In this document: one piece after another, positions 61,480 through 64,000 of the stretch
Layout of the letters: the number at the start of each line of letters is the position of its first letter
Position numbering within the stretch: position 1 is the stretch's first letter
Source: an uncultured Clostridia bacterium
Lineage (GTDB): Bacteria > Bacillota > Clostridia > Monoglobales > Monoglobaceae
Direction of reading: 5' to 3'
DNA: 64,000 nt
NCBI GenBank assembly: GCA_910580105.1
Contig: CAJTWN010000003.1
Location: 201,424 to 265,423, forward strand
Notes under the pieces: model-generated
The model's database searches: none
Seen by the model: the letters and a program-made list of their open reading frames with translations, nothing else
Told to the model about the DNA's origin: nothing
Position numbers and translations under genes: made by a program

Positions 61480-63396
61480 ATGGGACCAAATAACAAAGCA
61501 TCCAGAAACGGCGGCCATAAACCTAAAAACACAAAACAGACGATGCACAGAATCTTCAGTTATCTCAGTGCATATAAAATTCAGCTTATTCTTGTCACAA
61601 TTCTTGTTATCATCAGTGCCGGTGCAACCGTTGCCGGTACCTATATGCTGCAGCCGATTGTTGATGATTATATTGTTCCCTTTATCGGTACACATAACCC
61701 GGATCTGAGCGGATTTATCAAAATTATGCTTCTGCTTGGCTCCATTTATATTATCGGTGCAATCTCTTCATATGTGTATAACCGCATCATGGTCAACATC
61801 TCCACCGGAACCCTGTATAACATCCGAAAAGATATGTTTACCCATATGGAAACGCTTCCAATCCGTTACTTTGACAAACATACCCACGGGGAAATCATGA
61901 GCCGGTACACAAACGACACAGATACACTGCGTAATATGATGTCCCAGAGTGTCCCGCAGCTGATCAGTTCAACCGTAACGGTTGTCGGTGTATTCATTTC
62001 CATGTGTATTCTCAGCCTGCCGCTGACCCTGTTGGTCATTTTAATGCTTTTGGTCATGATGGCTGTAGTCAAAAAAATCGGCAGCAAAAGCGCACTCTAT
62101 TTTCGAAAACAACAGGCGGAAATCGGAAACGTGAACGGATACGTAGAAGAACTGGTCGAGGGACAGCGTGTTGTGAAAGTCTTCTGCCACGAAGCAGAAA
62201 GCAAAGCAGAGTTTGACAAGAAAAATGAACAGCTCTGCTACGCCGCTACCCAGGCCAACACCTTTGCCAACATTTTAATGCCGGTCATGGGGAACCTTTC
62301 TTATATCCATTACGCACTTACCGCCGTTGTCGGCGCCACCATTGCCATTCTGACCACACAGGGAAGGATGGGCGTCTTTGGTTTGGGTCTGGGCGCATTA
62401 GTGGCATTTTTACAGTTTACCCGTTCCTTTTCCCAGCCCATCACTCAAATTTCTCAACAGGTCAACACCATTTTGAACGCGCTTGCCGGTGCAGAACGTA
62501 TTTTTGCCCTGCTGGATGAGGAACCAGAGGTGGACAACGGTTATGTCACACTGGTCAATGCCACCGTTGACAAAGACGGTAACATCCATGAGACGGACCA
62601 TCATACCGGAACCTGGGCATGGAAACATCCCCATGGTGACGGCACCCTCACCTATACACTCCTGCGCGGCGCTGTGGAATTTGAAAACGTGGATTTTGGC
62701 TATGAACCAAACAAATTGGTTCTCAACAATATATCCCTCTATGCAAATCCCGGTGAAAAGATTGCCTTCGTAGGTTCCACCGGCGCAGGAAAAACCACCA
62801 TCACCAATCTGATTAACCGTTTCTATGATGTTCCGGACGGCAAGATTCGATATGATGGGATTAACATCAACAAAATTAAAAAAGCGGACCTCCGCCGCTC
62901 CCTTTCTATGGTATTACAGGATACCCATCTGTTTACCGGAACGGTGATGGACAATATTCGCTATGGAAATCTGCATGCAACCGATGAAGAAGTCATTGCC
63001 GCGGCAAAACTGGCCAACGCCCATTGGTTTATCACCCACCTTCCCGATGGTTATAATACCATGCTATCCGGTGACGGCAGCAACCTCAGCCAGGGACAAC
63101 GCCAGCTTCTCGCCATTGCAAGGGCAGCCGTTGCCGACCCCCCGGTTCTGATTCTGGACGAAGCAACCAGCTCAATTGATACACGAACAGAAGCATTAAT
63201 TGAAAAAGGTATGGATAAACTGATGGAAGGAAGAACCGTGTTTGTCATAGCACACCGTTTGTCTACCGTCCGCAATTCCCAGGCCATTATGGTATTGGAA
63301 CATGGTGAAATCATTGAGCGGGGCAGCCATGATAAATTAATTGCCGATAAAGGGAAATACTATCAGCTCTATACCGGTATGTTCGAATTAAGTTGA
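61480..63396 (+). CDS. ABC exporter half-transporter 2 (permease-ATPase fusion)
   Basis: 638 residues from ATG 61480, with GGGGGTGG upstream; the frame is open earlier inside the previous gene. Basic N-terminus, then a six-helix domain (about 40-355). The ATPase is normal: Walker A GSTGAGKTT, signature NLSQGQRQLLAIARA, Walker B VLILDEATSSID with the catalytic Glu, H-loop AHRLSTV. An insert of about 40 residues before the ATPase includes HETDHHTGTWAW. It forms a heterodimer with half-transporter 1 and exports drugs or lipids under MarR control. Confidence 0.93.
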   Translation: MGPNNKASRNGGHKPKNTKQTMHRIFSYLSAYKIQLILVTILVIISAGATVAGTYMLQPIVDDYIVPFIGTHNPDLSGFIKIMLLLGSIYIIGAISSYVYNRIMVNISTGTLYNIRKDMFTHMETLPIRYFDKHTHGEIMSRYTNDTDTLRNMMSQSVPQLISSTVTVVGVFISMCILSLPLTLLVILMLLVMMAVVKKIGSKSALYFRKQQAEIGNVNGYVEELVEGQRVVKVFCHEAESKAEFDKKNEQLCYAATQANTFANILMPVMGNLSYIHYALTAVVGATIAILTTQGRMGVFGLGLGALVAFLQFTRSFSQPITQISQQVNTILNALAGAERIFALLDEEPEVDNGYVTLVNATVDKDGNIHETDHHTGTWAWKHPHGDGTLTYTLLRGAVEFENVDFGYEPNKLVLNNISLYANPGEKIAFVGSTGAGKTTITNLINRFYDVPDGKIRYDGININKIKKADLRRSLSMVLQDTHLFTGTVMDNIRYGNLHATDEEVIAAAKLANAHWFITHLPDGYNTMLSGDGSNLSQGQRQLLAIARAAVADPPVLILDEATSSIDTRTEALIEKGMDKLMEGRTVFVIAHRLSTVRNSQAIMVLEHGEIIERGSHDKLIADKGKYYQLYTGMFELS

Positions 63397-63421
63397 GAAA
63401 TATTTTGACAGGAGAACAGTT

Positions 63422-63949
63422 ATGTATAAAAAAATATTTTGGAAGTTTAATATCATTGACATCCTGTTACTCATCATTCTGACCATCAGCATAATCGCGC
63501 TGATCTATAAACTGACCTGGGGAAAATCCAGCGGGGAAACCCATGGGTATACCTTTACCTATGTCTGCACAACCGCTCCGCGTGAACTCACTGAGAACCT
63601 GCAAATCGGTGCCCCTTGTGCCGACGGCGACACAGGCACGGACCTGGGCACCCTTTCTTTCTCAGAAACAGAGGTACTTCCGGCACAAATGCCGGCGCCG
63701 ACGGCAACACGAAACAGCCGCAATGAAGACGAAAATGTTTCTTCAACTGCAACGCCCACCACTGCGCCTACACAGGCACCGGATACCGTCAAACTTATAT
63801 TAAGGTCTGAATTGGAAGGACGGTCGGTTGAACATGGCGTAGAAATCGAAGATGCCCTTTATCTGAAGGGCAAAACAATCCACCTGATTGTTGATCAGAC
63901 CATTTTCGATGTCTATATTGCGGACATAAAGCAATATGAAAAAGACTAA
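63422..63949 (+). CDS. DUF4330 family membrane-anchored protein
   Basis: 175 residues. It starts KKIFWKFNIIDILLLIILTISIIALIY, the N-terminal single helix with the NIIDILL motif typical of DUF4330. A low-complexity Thr/Ala/Pro linker (~90-118) follows, then a beta-rich C-terminal part (VKLILRSELEGRSVEHGVEIEDALYLKG). Most of it is probably outside the cell. Co-transcribed with the exporters (25-bp gap, GGAG before the ATG). Function unknown. Confidence 0.8.
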   Translation: MYKKIFWKFNIIDILLLIILTISIIALIYKLTWGKSSGETHGYTFTYVCTTAPRELTENLQIGAPCADGDTGTDLGTLSFSETEVLPAQMPAPTATRNSRNEDENVSSTATPTTAPTQAPDTVKLILRSELEGRSVEHGVEIEDALYLKGKTIHLIVDQTIFDVYIADIKQYEKD

Positions 63950-63956
63950 TAAATAT

Positions 63957-63981
63957 CCGCCGGCTAAGCCGGCGGTTTTTC
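63957..63981 (+). terminator. Terminator of the marR-ABC operon
   Basis: CCGCCGGC and GCCGGCGG form a perfect 8-bp stem with a TAA loop and five Ts. Confidence 0.9.
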
Positions 63982-64000
63982 ATATGAGCCTATAAGGCTC

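Overview
The window comes from an anaerobic, low-to-middle GC member of the Firmicutes, most likely class Clostridia. The signs are [FeFe] hydrogenases, the spore-maturation pair spmAB, a PolC-type replicase, a veg homologue, strong AGGAGG-type ribosome sites, and frequent GTG/TTG starts with GTGA overlaps. I cannot name a genus. The parA-parB-serS block with two parS-like palindromes places the left end near a chromosome origin.

Layout. 1-9 kb: the 3' end of polC, tex, a MATE exporter, parS sites, parAB, a small coiled-coil membrane protein and serS. 9-14 kb: a large secreted clan-A glycoside hydrolase divergent from an AraC regulator. 14-19 kb: a four-gene minus-strand operon, [2Fe-2S] protein, sensory group C [FeFe] hydrogenase with PAS domain, SpoIIE-type phosphatase and group B [FeFe] hydrogenase. 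19-24.4 kb: an accessory, AT-rich stretch beginning at a tRNA-Lys gene. It holds a barnase-type RNase toxin with a phage-head-like N-terminus, six tandem barstar genes at an exact 285-bp period, two ribbon-helix-helix proteins, a broken copy of a GH99-like gene and the intact GH99-like gene.

24.4-32.5 kb: two secreted copper-amine-oxidase-N-domain proteins with identical front halves, an acyl-CoA synthetase, spmAB, a polysaccharide deacetylase and a cell-wall amidase. 32.8-43.5 kb: murA, a WalJ-type hydrolase, a small HTH-like gene, a YcdB/SLH surface protein, Ppx/GppA, guaB with a small membrane peptide gene in front, a membrane-anchored phosphate-binding-like protein and azlCD. 43.6-49.5 kb: veg, an inositol-phosphatase family gene, a secreted protein of unknown function, an ABC-2 exporter pair and a two-component system. 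49.6-49.8 kb: a probable relic type I-C CRISPR array without cas genes. 49.9-64 kb: argC-argB, a lone MsmX/UgpC-type sugar ATPase, nspC, a DHHW/MBOAT pair for polymer acetylation, mgtE with an upstream leader ORF, and a marR-ABC-ABC-DUF4330 operon behind a strong promoter with direct-repeat operator.

The most distinctive system is the toxin/immunity locus at 19.5-21.8 kb. The immunity copies are mosaics of each other, and the copy that overlaps the toxin gene lacks one of the acidic residues that barstar uses to bind barnase. The hydrogenase sensor operon is the second self-contained module and fits H2-responsive signalling through a serine/threonine phosphatase. Gene calls are from reading translations and motifs by eye. 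Promoters, operators and small ORFs are predictions.
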